Assembly: GCA_002205965.3 (NCBI GenBank)
Contig: NADL03000691.1
Location: 992,001-1,056,000, forward strand
Direction of reading: 5' to 3'
DNA length: 64,000 bases
From: Kappaphycus alvarezii
Taxonomy: Eukaryota > Rhodophyta > Florideophyceae > Gigartinales > Solieriaceae
Shown here: positions 22,952-33,736 of the stretch, piece by piece
How the letters are laid out: each line of letters opens with the position of its first letter
How positions within the stretch are numbered: the first letter of the stretch is position 1
Translations under genes and position numbers: made by a program
Notes under the pieces: model-generated
The model's input: only the letters and a program-made list of their open reading frames with translations
Databases searched by the model: none
What the model was told of the DNA's origin: nothing

Positions 22952-23830
22952 ATGCCCCCATCAGCTTCCAGCGGCGGGATCACCTGTTGTGTGTTGTCCG
23001 AACCCGTCTCCATCATTCCAGCACTTTCCATGTCTCCCTCTACCTCATCCTACTCGTCGTCCTATTAATCCTCCTCTTCATTCTTGTCCGAAGAGTCAGA
23101 GATAACAATTACTCAGTCAGTCTCTTCTTTGTTCTCCACATCAGCTACCCTAAAGTCAGACACTAGTGGATCCCGTGGGTCCACCCAGTTTTCCTCTTCA
23201 TCCTCCTCTTCCGCTTCCTCTTCCTCTATCTACTCGTCTTCCTCTTCTGGCTCCCTGAGGTAGAGCCGTCGGAACCACTAGCAAAAACGTTTCCGGTCCA
23301 TTTTGCTACAGTAATTATCATAATTGGTTGGTCCATTGGCCATCAATGCCAGCGCATTGAGAGGGCAGCGGCCTCGCGATGACTTGGCGATGGCGATTGA
23401 CGGGCGGAGGCTGGTCATGTTGAGGGCAAAAAGGGGTGAACCGATGGGGCAATTGATTGCGGGGGTTTTCATCAACAACATCGAATTCGACATTTATATA
23501 CGGCTACGTATTTGATAAGTTTCATGGTTGGACGAAATTAAAAAAAATTTAGGCAAGGTCGCGGCTTTGGATTTGAATGTAATCAGGGCAATATCTAAAA
23601 ATATGCTTGAAAAAATGTCGTAACTGAATTTGGAGGAGGACGCGGATCAAGAGCCGAAATAATTCATTTTGAGAAAGGAGGACCAAAATTCTCAAAGACA
23701 AAATAGAAATGGAGTTGCACAGTGAATTTGGACTCACGGGGAAAAATTCGTTGCATGCTTTGTTCCATAAAAGAAAATTGATGGGAGGAGTTGTTTTTGA
23801 AAATGCACAGGGAAAGAGAAGACAGGAGTT
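22952..23830 (+). pseudogene. Serine-rich ORF of LTR-B element, degenerate
   Basis: From the ATG at 22,952 the plus strand encodes a Ser/Thr-rich N-terminus (SSSSSSASSSSIYSSSSSGS) with several stops. It then reads GPLAINASALRGQR, DDLAMAIDGRRLVMLRAKRG, and a distal part with VAALDL and RAISKNMLEKMS. The copy at 55,290-55,935 aligns in the same frame order (ALIGLRALNELAMVRDIRML; VNAADLYSHAFRAVVKTLLH). Conservation at protein level between two diverged copies suggests a genuine element protein, perhaps Gag-like, but no zinc knuckle or protease was seen. Minus-strand acidic readings across the Ser-rich part are regarded as shadows. Confidence 0.4.
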
Positions 23831-23989
23831 CGTGGAGACTACAGCTCTCTTACAGAAAAGACCGTTTTTGTGAAAACATCCTGCTCGATGACATTGACCA
23901 GTCCTTTTCGGTGGTATTAGGTGGTAAATATTTTCTAGTTCTAAGGTACGAATTTTTGTGGAGAGTATCCGGAGATCAAATAAGCAGTC

Positions 23990-24260
23990 ACGCAACGGGT
24001 GGCAACCCTTGGCGCCTGCACCAGTTTTTGGGTAAAGGAAATGTAGGTAACGAAGTCGCGAAGTTCTTAATGAGGTTAATGACCCCAAAGGGAAGAAGCG
24101 AAGGAAGTGAAGAGTCGAAAGAAACTCTAGCTCTCGACGCCTGTAGTGCAATAGATATCAATCCCGGCAAGGGAGATTAGGATATTTCTTTGGTGGGAGT
24201 AATTGACGTAATGACGATGTTTCTAGCGCTTTGTCAATGTCCTTTTATCACTTGATTTAA
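23990..24260 (-). pseudogene. REL-3 fragment
   Basis: The reverse complement matches 13,920-14,170: CGGGATTGATATCTAT, the GACTTCGTTACC block and the TTCCTTCGCTTC block. On the minus strand the reading is broken by several stops. It directly follows the LTR-B ORF remnant, probably as a later insertion. Confidence 0.6.
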
Positions 24261-25779
24261 CTTTACTTGTCGATGTGTGGCGGTGAGCAGGAAGAAAGGA
24301 TCAGTAGCTTTGACAACAGTATCGCATGTCTATGAGGATGATAGCCACCTAGAATGTAGATGTCCTTTTGTAGAAGAGGAAGCTCATAAGCAAAGGAGAA
24401 GTTGTCATCCTGGATGGAAGGATTACCATCAATGAGTGCATCGATTCCAACTTCATTAGGAAGACGTGCGAGAAAATTGCGAAGTACGTAATGTCGTTTT
24501 GTCGTGATGTTCCGTTCTACCAGCCATCGGTGATGTTACCGATGCCCTTTGCGATAAAAATCACTGGCAGCCCCTCGTTGAAACTGCTGTTGTTATAAAA
24601 CGGGTCCTTTCCACAAAACACTGTTGCCTTAATTCTAGAACTCCGTCTTTTCAAAGCAAGACTACCTACATGTTTTCCCTGAATAAATACATCCTTATTC
24701 TACCTACCAATTTTATTTGAAGAACTAAATCCTTAAACGAACTTTCCCCTATAAACCCAAACTCTGAATACAACTCTATTTTCCATTTATCTTTGAAGAG
24801 TTTGGTTCTTCTTTCAAATGAAATATTTCGACTAATGATCATCTCCTTGCTTCAAATTCAGTTCCGATATTTTATCAAGCAGGTATTTTCCTTATAATGC
24901 ATGCAGATGAAATAAAAATCCCGGCATGTACTGACATTTTTTATTTTTTCCAAGGCTGTGAAACATTAATATGAAAATTGTTGAATAAATTACCCTATTT
25001 AAGTGGTAATGCGACGTCTCATTAGCGCAGCACTTACCACCAACCATTGTGTATCTTCACCTACCCACCACGTCAGTTTTTCATCAAGATGGCCTGTCTA
25101 CCTCCGACTCACACCAGTGAGAAGTTGTTCCGGCCTCTATTTCTCATCAATGGTTCGACATTGATGGCCAATAGGCCCACGGAAAACTAGAACTCCAGAA
25201 GAAGGATAGAACAGGAACAGGTGAAGCAATGGATTCGTTGTCACTTTTTAGAAGAGACAGAGGAAATTAAGGGTATTGAGAAGAATGAAAAGGGCGAAAT
25301 ATCGTAGATGAAAAGGATAGGGTGGATCTATTGGGGCCTTTAAAGTACAAAAATGGGGAAGCTTCTGTGGGAATGGCGAAAAATAGCGTGATAGTATGAT
25401 CATAATTTCGTACTTCTCGATGGGGAAGAATCAGAGGTTTTAGGTCGTGAGGAAGTATTGGAGAAGCTGTAAATGCCTGTGGAGGCTATCCATCATTCTA
25501 GCCTTTTCGATGGAATCTTTAGTGAATGAATTGCGGGTCTGGATATTTCGGAAGAAAGTTTTGGCTTTTGTCTGGAGGAATAAGGTTTGAATAGTATACA
25601 TAGGTATATAACCTACCATTATATATTGATAGTCTTTGCTTAGATCAACAATATCCGCTTTAATGCATTTTATGTTACTTATTATGCTATATTGACACTT
25701 GGGGATTAGCAAAAAGTCTATGTAAGCTGACTATACTGTTTCATACGGAAGAGGGCAAGTAAGTTGAGAGAAAACTTCG
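24261..25779. other. Intergenic stretch without supported genes
   Basis: ORF 25,440-25,712 (minus) is unrecognised. No repeat seen elsewhere in the window was identified here. Confidence 0.45.
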
Positions 25780-26000
25780 AGTGCCAACCAAAGTAGTTTA
25801 CAACCTGTAACTTAGCTCCCATCCTAAGCACATTTCTTAAACAACAATCCCTGAGCATAGGTAGTAGACCCTGTCCCTTCTTCACTACCTTACAGCCTCT
25901 CTGGCCCCGTTCCTTGTTCACATTTTCTTGTTCCCGCAACCGTTTTCGGTAGCATTCTTGTTGCTTACAACACTTCCGTCTTTGCAAATTTGGCTCTGGG
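25780..26000 (-). mobile_element. LTR-B fragment, reversed
   Basis: Plus-strand GTAGTAGACCCTGTCCCTTC, CTTGTTC and GTAGCATTCTTGTTGC blocks align with the reverse complement of 51,880-52,020. Diverged and without clear ends. Confidence 0.5.
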
Positions 26001-26499
26001 AATACCATCTTCTGGAGATTTATCCCTAACGGCGTCAAAACAATAAACCGAATATCATCAGAGAATGACTGTTGGGTTGCCGTGAGCAGTCTTTCGAGGA
26101 AACTTGAGAGTTAGTAGTGGTCACCATTTAGGATTTTCGGACCCAAACTGACTATATCTTTCAAATAACAAGGGAGTACACGTTCTACTTTCATCTTTGT
26201 CTTGGACACGCAATCGATGTAAAGGCTGTCAAGTTATGCATCAATAATAATATGTTTCCACAACCTGTATATTCATCTGTTTATTGTACTCATTGTGCAA
26301 AAAGAAAATTCCGCTGCCGGTTGTCCAGTAACCTTACAAAAATATGAGGGGTGAACACTCAAACGTGGACGATTAGGGCATGACTGGGACGCTCCGCTGA
26401 AGGTCACTGGTATTCATGGTAGTGCTAGAAAATGTATCGCACCATAGCACTGTAATTCAGATCTATTTTAAGAGGGAGGCATCATATTGACTGCTCAAT

Positions 26500-26880
26500 T
26501 TCGTGATAATGTTAGAACGACACAACGATCAGAAGTTAAGGTCAGTATACTTCGAAAGGGGCAATGAATTTAATAGAATATTCCTGGAGGCTCGGGTTGT
26601 TAGTAAAAGTCTTAATACTCCCTACACTTCGCAATCAGGTGTTCTATGGAATAGTCGCATGGAATTACCATGGGCATGGCACGAGCGTGCTTGTCATAAT
26701 CTGAACTACCAATAGATTATTTGCATCAAGCATTCAGACCTGTGACAGATTTTAATAATTCCGTGCCACATTCAAGTACTGGCATCGGTCCTTACGAGAT
26801 GCTTTTTAGTGAGCATACTCCGTACCTAAGGCGTCTAAAACCGTTCCCATGTTAAAAACTTTATCGAATAAACCCCAAAG
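26500..26880 (+). pseudogene. Copia-B integrase remnant
   Basis: ORF 26,503-26,715 reads RSVYFERGNEFNRIF, then NTPYTSQSGVLWNSRMEL. This is the copia integrase core segment, where D-x-G-x-E-F is followed by T-P-Y-T-x-Q-x-G-V-x-E-R. The second catalytic Asp appears as Glu/Arg-Gly and the Glu of the V-E-R motif is lost. After a stop the frame resumes as FRPVTDFNNSVPH, TGIGPYEMLF and TPYLRRLKPF, the usual N-R-x-P...TPYE...P...L segment. The matching reverse transcriptase probably lies at 34,720-35,930, beyond the copia-A insertion. Confidence 0.6.
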
Positions 26881-27324
26881 CCTAAGTCTTTTGAAGATCA
26901 AAGCAGATCGATAATGTGCTTACAGCATGTTGCGGGATGTGATTACTGTTGGAGACCGTTTGCGTGCGGCGCTTGCCCTGTACGTAGTGGCCCAGGAGGG
27001 GCACGCCGGGTCCAGCTGAAGGGACCATCAAATAGTGTGGCCACTGTATAGTGGAGGCTGTACTGTAGGCTACTGTAATTATTGAAAACTATTGTATCCG
27101 TGGGTATGGGACAGCTGTCAATGAGGGTTGCCGCCGCCATGTAACTGTAAAGTTCGGTACACTGGCCGGACGCAGAGTGACCGCTGAGGGTCAGTAAAGA
27201 TCGAGCCGCTGAGGGCTGGCAAAAGAGTGCGCGAAGACACAACACCGATCCGTTTTACTAACGACATACTGAAAAGATCCAGAGGTAAGAGCCCTGTCAT
27301 CGAACTACTATCGGCAAGGGAGCT
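26881..27324. other. Unassigned flank upstream of copia-A
   Basis: GC-richer than its surroundings, with a duplicated CCGCTGAGGG (27,180 and 27,210). No coding or repeat assignment. The 5 bp before the LTR (GAGCT) do not match those after the 3' LTR (TGTTT). Confidence 0.4.
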
Positions 27325-27705
27325 TGTTGTACAGTGTATACTGTACGAACGGTCTCGGCCAATCACAGGCCACGACAGGTCTGACTTGACAGATCCAATG
27401 ATTTGTGCCCCAAACAGCCAAGTGGCAGTACTACTGTACTGTGCTCCCGGTAATACAGTGGCTATCGTCTAATGTATCTGCTATTCTATAGCTATCGAAT
27501 GACTATATAAGGAAGCCCTCACTGCACGATCGGGGCGTGAGGAGAGAGGCATAGTTTTGGGGTCGGAAAGAAATATCGACCGTTCTAGTGACTCTATCTA
27601 CTAAACGACCAAATACGGGACTGCAACTGCATCCCGGGGGACCTTTGTACCCGTTCATTGTGCCTTTGTTTCCCGCTCCCCCTCGCATATACCGCGCATA
27701 CTACA
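27325..27705 (+). repeat. Copia-A 5' LTR
   Basis: 381 bp, TG...CA ends, with a TATATAA box at 27,504-27,510. Begins with a near-perfect dyad GTACAGTGTATACTGTAC (27,329-27,346). Its partner at 33,737 is 380 bp with five differences. Confidence 0.95.
27504..27510 (+). promoter_or_regulatory. TATA box in copia-A LTR
   Basis: TATATAAGG in the second half of U3. The same box is at 33,916-33,922 in the 3' LTR, where the base before the TATA context differs (GACTATATAA versus GGCTATATAA). Confidence 0.7.
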
Positions 27706-27718
27706 GTTATGGGCCCAG
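27706..27718 (+). promoter_or_regulatory. Primer-binding site, initiator tRNA-Met anticodon-arm type
   Basis: GTTATGGGCCCAG begins at the base after the LTR. It is the exact complement of CUGGGCCCAUAAC, the conserved anticodon stem-loop of eukaryotic initiator tRNA-Met. This corresponds to half-tRNA priming as known for Drosophila copia and yeast Ty5, not 3'-end priming. Confidence 0.8.
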
Positions 27719-27729
27719 GTAAGGACTTT

Positions 27730-29015
27730 GAGAAAGGTTTTGGCATGATGACCCTCTGGTATTCGAGCCGGACCAGGAACTCCTATCGTGGAGAAAGAAA
27801 GTTGCAAGTTGGGTTGACTTAAGCACAACCGCAGCCGAGAAGGGAGAAAACAAATTCTACAAAACGGTATTCCGCACATTTGAACGTCAACTATACGATC
27901 GAGGTCTTCGCCAAGCTCAGCAGAGTCTTGTAGATGAAGCGCAAGAGTAAGGAAAGATCGATTACAAGCAAGAAGACCAAGTCAAAGCTGTGCAAGAGAT
28001 CATGGACTTGATTGCCCAAGATCCTTCCTTCTCCGTGGTTACTCGCCTCATTGATTCCTTCAATAAGGTGACTTCTTGCAAGCGCAAGAACAATGAAGAT
28101 TTGAACCGTTATGTGTCTAGGTTTCGCGGACTCGCCGCAGAGCAAGTAATGAAAGCAGGCTCAATCAGTCAATCTGTAATCGGGGAAATACTGGCAATAA
28201 CCCTGCTCAATAACGCCTCTCTTTCAGAAGCGTCCCTTACTAATGCCAAGCTCAGACTTATTGGAATGGCGGAGGATCGGAGCAAAGGAACGATACGCGC
28301 TGCGAAAAAGTTCACGTTGACTTTGGATGAGGCACAGAAGATATCTTTGAGTACCAGAGGGCTTGCTGTTTCGATTGCAAGAGCCTCTGGGAGTTCCAGC
28401 CGTACGGGCAAACTCTCCATCAGGAAAGTGACGGGACGGTTCAATGATATGTGTCTAGATGCCAAGCCCATCTTCGATAATATTAAGAAACTAAATGGTA
28501 CTCGAAATATAGCCAAATCCATTGCTTCCTCTGATCGTCGTTGCACCCTAAGTCTGGATGACGCGGTGGATGTTCTCCGCTCTCTTGCTCAAACTACCAA
28601 CAGAACTGAAGCCTCGGTAACAAAGGCTCAAATGGAGTCTGCAGTTGACTATAAAGTTAGAAGTTTCTTTGGAAATCAAGGCAATGGTCAACGAGAGTCA
28701 AGGATCAGAAACCAGTCAAAACATCGCCCTTTCAACGGAAAGAAGCGGAAGACTTACGGAAACGACGGCGATAATTACAAATCCGATCGGGATGGCAAGA
28801 GAAAGAAGTCAACAATGCTGGTGGAACTCTTTGGAGAAGCCTGCATGGACTGTGGAAGGGAGGACCACGCTCGAAGTGATTTGAAGTGCCAGCGTCTGAG
28901 CTATGCCACTTTGAATATTCGAGAAGCAAAAGATCGCCATGACGAAAATTACGAAAGAAACAGAATACCTGAAAACTTCAATGAGTATTTTCGTCTGGGC
29001 TCCAAGCATTCCTAG
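27730..29015 (+). pseudogene. gag: Copia-A gag
   Basis: One frame runs from about 27,730 with an in-frame TAA at 27,948-27,950, then is open to 29,015 (341 aa from the ATG at 27,990). The early part is a capsid-like helical region (LLSWRKKVASWVD; FSVVTRLIDSFNKV; LNRYVSRFRGLAAEQV), the standard UBN2-like layout of copia Gag. The C-terminal third is basic, with CMDCGREDHARSDLKC, a zinc-knuckle-like C-x2-C-x4-H-x6-C (canonical spacing is x4). Except for one stop it is the best-preserved gene of the element. Confidence 0.8.
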
Positions 29016-29079
29016 GGCAAAGGAGCCTGGTAAGCGGAATCCCTACCAAGTCTTATCTGATACCCATGCATAACGACCC

Positions 29080-29583
29080 GAATACTATTTTGGACGAGAG
29101 CTGCCCCGATCCGTCGGAGTAATTAAGTTAGCAGTAGCGCAGTCTTTAGCGATAGGCATCGAATTCAAGTTGGAGTCCTTAGATTGTGAGCCATTCTATC
29201 ATGGTTATGGACAGAGCTGCAGTGATGCAGAGCTCATATTCGGCATATGGAGACTACGTATTGAAGATTTGAAAGGGAATAAAATCGTTATTCCGTTCTA
29301 TATCACGAAAGGCAATGGCCCTCTTCTATTTGGAAATTGCGTATTGAACAAATTGGATGCGCTCAATTCGCATACACCTCGTGTTCTTATTATACCTCCA
29401 GGTGTAATAGAAGGATCGAATAGCAAATTCGTGCTTCCGATCTATGTTACTGAAGGTAGAGAAACTCGAACTCATCTTCATGTTGCTATGAGCCAGATAT
29501 CCAAGTTCCAAAGCTACCTTGCGACCCAGCGGGCTTTGCATGGAACCAATGGAGACTCGGCAGACGAAGGTAGCAAACAATAG
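29080..29583 (+). pseudogene. pol: Copia-A protease region and start of integrase
   Basis: Expected to hold the aspartic protease. Near 29,090 one frame reads TILDESCP, where D-(S/T)-G is expected, then the sequence continues one frame over as RSVGVIKLAVAQSLAIGIEF, LDCEPFYHGYG and CSDAELIFGIWRL, so a frameshift sits near 29,105. The frame stays open to a TAG at 29,581, after IVIPFYITKGNGPLLFGN, and resumes unchanged into integrase. Catalytic identity is inferred from position and the partial motif. Confidence 0.6.
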
Positions 29584-29589
29584 TGGTTC

Positions 29590-30625
29590 ATGGGAAGATC
29601 TTCGAAAGAGTTCGCTTCAAAACTACAACTGTACTCTAATTTGCCTCTAAAGGACATGAGAGATCTCTGCAAACGGGGCAGAGTTCTTTCTCCACTCTTA
29701 GAGCAAGCCCTCGAGGCTGTCGTAGAAAAGTGCTCCAACTGCAAGACGACTGGACGTCCCCATAATGTGCGCAAGATGTACTTGAAAAGGCCACTTGGAA
29801 CATTTAGCGAGGACGTGCAAATCGATTTCATGTACGTGGTTGAATTGACGAAGTTCCCAGTACTTTATATGAAAGACCTGGATTTACGATTCTTCAATGC
29901 GGTTGTTGTATCAACCAGAGATGTGAAAGAAGCTGGGAGAATCTTTGAAACTCACTGGATCGCATTGGAAAGAGCCCCTGAATCAATATCGTTTGATCAG
30001 GGATTCGACAATGATGATTTTTTGCAAGACGTTGCAAAAAAATGGCATTAAAACGAATCCGCGTCCTGCGAGGAGACATAGCAAAATCGGTTCAGTAGAA
30101 AGCGAAAACTTCACCCTACGTCAGATATCACTGCGTATTCTCAAGGATGCAATGCACGAACGGAAAACACGTGGTACTTCGTTCACGGTTCAGGAAATAG
30201 TCTCAAGAGCCGTACTTGCAACGAATCTTCTACGTGGAAATAATCATTTCAGTGCCTTTTAGCTTGCAAGAGGATACATACCATCTATTCTTGGTCTGCC
30301 ACAGATGCCAGTGGACTCCGAGTTAATTGACGCACATTATGAGCAAGTTGCATGCCGCACGCTCTCAAAGATGTTGGAATCTCGATCGCCTAATACTTTT
30401 CCGTCAAATATTTTGACGAGAGAAACTCTAGTGTACTTCTTTGAGAAGCAAACAAAACATGGTGTTTGGAACTTGAGTTACGTCCAAAACGCAAAAGAAC
30501 ATTTCGTCGAGCTCACACGAAGCAAATACGGAACCGGGAAACGGCAAAAAGTCGCAGACGACGACATACGGCTATATCCATCTTCATCGCTTTTGCAAGA
30601 GCTGGACAGTATCGAGGATTCATAA
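29590..30625 (+). pseudogene. pol: Copia-A integrase
   Basis: The zinc-binding end is seen as CSNCKTTGRP. The first catalytic Asp is in VQIDFMYVV and the second in SFDQGFDNDDFL. The Glu region reads GSVESEN after a frameshift at the A7 run near 30,040. A C-terminal module follows (FSAF, TAG stop, LARGYIPSILGLPQ; LVYFFEKQTKHGVW; VADDDIRLYPSSSLLQELDS). The same C-terminal arrangement is seen in copia-C (63.4-63.1 kb). Stops at 30,260 and 30,623. Confidence 0.75.
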
Positions 30626-30639
30626 CAAGGACAGGGCAA

Positions 30640-31833
30640 ATATATCCCGTGGTATAAAGAAGGTTAATCTTTTGCCGCTGCACCATCCTGTCTGCTTCTA
30701 TACCAAGACCAATACCAGAGACTGAACGATCTCGAAGCCAAGCGGTCAATGACGGACATCGTTCTTCATTGCTCTCGAGATGTATCGATGACATCCAGAA
30801 AAATCGGATAATCATTCCGCAGTCGTCTTCATTCCTTGTGACTAAGAATAATGATAATCGGGCTACGTTCAAGGATGTCTAATTTGACATAACTCAGAAT
30901 ACTACAACCAGTCGACCGGACAAAGATGTTGGAACTCTCGTGGATATTACGAAGTTCCCGCAAGAGTTGAAATCACAGAAGCAAACCATACTTCGGAAAA
31001 TTTGAAATTCAATTGGTTATGAGCCTGTGACGGAAAGTAAGATCGTTTCAATGGCGCCAAGGTTGCTTATTGACGAATCCATCCGGAAGGAAAAGTATAA
31101 TTACCAGGATAAAAACTCGTACGAGGAAGTCAATATTAGAAGCCTACCAAGAGATGCAAATCTAATATCCTCGCATTGTTTCTTCCAAGTCAAGATTGAT
31201 GGAGAATCAGACAAATCGAAATTGAAGTGCAGATTGGTTCCACACGGTAACAGGGATAAGGAGAAGAATTTCATCCGTAAGGACTCAGCAACGGCTCAGT
31301 TTCCTGTAATACGGGCTCTTCCTTCTGCTGCAGCTATACTTCGGTTTTCCTTGGCAACGATAGACATTTCTGGCGCTTTCCTCCAATCTGGACCGTTGAA
31401 TCGAAACGTACATGTCCGCTTGCCGGAAGGATGGACAAAGAACAGCTTCTTCGTGTGGAAGCTTCTTGTCCCCTACCACGGTCTTGTGGAATCAGGCCGG
31501 CTGTGGCAACTCTAAGTTGAAGAATGGATGTTACAAAGTGGGCTTGAATGCGTTCCTGGAATGCCGCAACTATTTTTGAAACGGGATCAATCTGAAATTT
31601 TGCTTCTAATTGTCGCCAAAGTTGTAGACGATTTCCTATTTGCCGGCCACGCTCAACAGATCCAAGATTTCCATGATGCGATTTCTAACCGATTCAAAGT
31701 CGGCAATTTCGTTTCTCAGTCGAACCTGGTCTTTAATAGACTCCATATTCTTCAAGAGACTGATCTCAAAATCACTGTGTTGATGAAAGAATACACGGAC
31801 ACCATTGAAAAAAATCCCATTAGACCGTATTAG
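30640..31833 (+). pseudogene. pol: Copia-A reverse transcriptase
   Basis: The frame from about 30,660 contains two stops before SLPRDANLISSHCFFQVKID (linker into RT) and KLKCRLVPHGNRDKEK. LATIDISGAFLQSG holds the first catalytic Asp, then VRLPEGW and YHGLVESGRLWQL with a stop at 31,513. VVDDFLFAG is the catalytic D-D pair (YVDD equivalent, 31,624). Typical copia RT spacing throughout. The strand reads on to 31,831 before another stop and frame change. Confidence 0.85.
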
Positions 31834-32602
31834 GAGGAAAGATCAAGAAGCAAAATGCACACTGGATAAGATTAAGTTATTCCAAGCACTTGCTGGACAG
31901 CTTAATTGGCTTGGGCATGGAGTTTTTAGCCCTGCTGCCTTTGTATAGAGTACTTTGCAGCAATAGATCTCCGATCTGAGAGTGCATCACTTGAGTGAAG
32001 CCAATCGCGCTCTCCATGCAATTCGACAGCTCTCGCCGGTCCTCACGTGTCGAGTGCCTTCTAACAATGACGTCAGTAGCAACGATGCGGCTTACTTAGC
32101 CTTCTCTGGCGCGAGCCAAGGCAAAACGTCCTACGGCCAAACAGGTTACTTCTCTGGAATCTTCTTTAAGATATTCCATGCCATCGACTGGCACAGCTCT
32201 AAGCAGGCTCGAGTCACGTTTTCGTCCATGGGGGCGGAGATACTAGCAGAAGCAGAGTCAGCCGATCGGGCTGGACTCATGGCATACTGCTTGTCGAAGA
32301 TGTACGCGGCTGGTCGTTTCCTGCCGCCTGTCTTGACGGTTGACTCACATGGACTCTACTCGACCATCATCACTCTTCACGAAGGTCGCGATTAGAGGCT
32401 GCGATCAACTTTCGACAGGTTGAGAAACTCCTTTGAGTATGGAGAAATCGCTGTTATGCAATGGATAAAGGACGCCAACAACATCGCTGATGCCCTAACA
32501 AAGAGGAACTCGGGCACTTTCCGCAAACTCAATCAAACCTGTGCTCTTGGACTCTTGGACTCTGATATTCTTCATGAAGCCGAGAGAGTCAAACCAAAAT
32601 AG
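31834..32602 (+). pseudogene. pol: Copia-A RNase H
   Basis: Open from 31,982: AAYLAFSGASQGKTSYGQTG, HAIDWHSSKQARVTFSSMGA (followed by EILAEAES, the A-E-x-x-A helix), then VDSHGLYSTI with the catalytic Asp. A TAG stop at 32,393 follows, then WIKDANNIADALTKR and the end of pol at 32,600. This layout is standard for the copia C-terminus. The link from RT (31,834-31,981) is frameshifted. Confidence 0.8.
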
Positions 32603-32799
32603 GAAATCGAAACGGATATCCAGTGATTTATTGAGGCCACATACCATTTTACGATTGGGTGCCATCCTGATGTCCGCTTAAAACCATAACCTTGATACAC
32701 TACTTGATTATGGACTTGCGTTTCCGTTCAATAATCTTGGATTTCTTCCTTACAGGTTTGCAAGCTTGATTACATGTACCACGTTTCTTGAAATATCCA

Positions 32800-33156
32800 T
32801 TAACTGGTGCCGACTTCGAATAATGCACTGTATACGAGAACCTGTGCAAGATGTACCCCCTTCGTCGATTCGGATAATTTGACACGCCGGATATTTGGAA
32901 CCACTCCAACCAATTGGCCATCCTTTATTTTCATTGAGAATTTATCGATTTCTAATCTCCTTCTCACTCTTCTGTCCCAAGGAGATCCATATGTTGAACA
33001 CGTGTCCACTGTTTGGGATGTACAGTCTTCTTCGCCAAAATCTCCCTCTACCGCCTCACCATCTACCAAACAGTGCTGGGGATAGTCAGTGCCAGGCGTC
33101 TTCGCTGATTCCGCAGACGACACGCTGTCAGTAGGAGGTGACGGTTTGGGTGACAT
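32800..33156 (-). CDS. Antisense ORF between copia-A pol and 3' LTR
   Basis: 118 codons from an ATG at 33,156; the frame is open further upstream to about 33,256. The N-terminal half is Ser/Pro/acidic (SPKPSPPTDSVSSAESAKTP), the C-terminal half basic then hydrophobic (WDRRVRRRLEIDKFSMKIKD, QLVGVVPNIRRVKLSEST). Unlike pol, it is intact. Some plant LTR elements carry an antisense accessory ORF at this position, but no homology was recognised. It could be a captured host fragment or a chance ORF. Confidence 0.4.
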   Translation of the reverse strand: MSPKPSPPTDSVSSAESAKTPGTDYPQHCLVDGEAVEGDFGEEDCTSQTVDTCSTYGSPWDRRVRRRLEIDKFSMKIKDGQLVGVVPNIRRVKLSESTKGVHLAQVLVYSALFEVGTS

Positions 33157-33736
33157 GTCGCTCGCACTCGAAGAACCTTTTTCGTCCAGGTTGAATTTTG
33201 GGCCTGTCGCGCTGACAAAAATGACATCTGAAGTGTCATCTACAGGGGAATTGCTGTCGAATCAGCACAAAGGGAAACCCTGGTCATTTCGAGAGGGTGA
33301 AGGGGGTGGTGTCTGAATGCGCGCGTGGTATTCACAAGGTCTGGATTGTTGAATAGAAACCTCGGGGAGGAAGACATGATTGTTAGACGCTGTGGATGAA
33401 GAAGAACTTCCATTGCCGGAGAAGGTTGGAGGTTATATGTAAAACCTCTCGGCAGATCAGATGTCGATTGCTTTTGTTAAGTGCGTCATTTGGCAAATAT
33501 TGCTGACATCAAAGATGCAGTTTTTAATTTTTTTTTATGGTGCAGAAATATGTTCGTTTTGGACCAATTAGAAGGCTTTTTTAAGGTGCACTTTACTTTC
33601 CTTTGCATGGCAAACGGCTAACTTCAATTTAATCGGCGTGCACCTTTATTATTTACGTTTCGTATTATTCAGTTCAAGGTTTTTTATTAATTGGGCCTTT
33701 TACTGTATAAGGACCGTTTCGGCCCAATCGGGGGTA
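33157..33736 (+). other. Copia-A untranslated region before the 3' LTR
   Basis: AT-rich in its second half, with no ORF in sense orientation. Ends CCAATCGGGGGTA immediately before TGTTG. The short G run is the only polypurine-tract candidate. Confidence 0.5.

Noticed and set aside
22980..23280. Glu/Asp-rich minus reading
   Set aside because: Antisense of the Ser-rich plus reading. The second copy at 55.3 kb conserves the plus frame better, and the LTR, TATA and primer site are also on plus.
26337..26375. Possible type 5 tail on the minus strand (AACACTCAAACGTGG context)
   Set aside because: Only the ACACTCAAAC block fits; the preceding GATATATC and following C run are missing.
27948..32395. 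Alternative genetic code to explain in-frame stops in copia-A
   Set aside because: Both TAA and TAG occur, at positions where expected residues differ (Glu, Tyr/Phe and others), and frameshifts are also present. This is ordinary decay.
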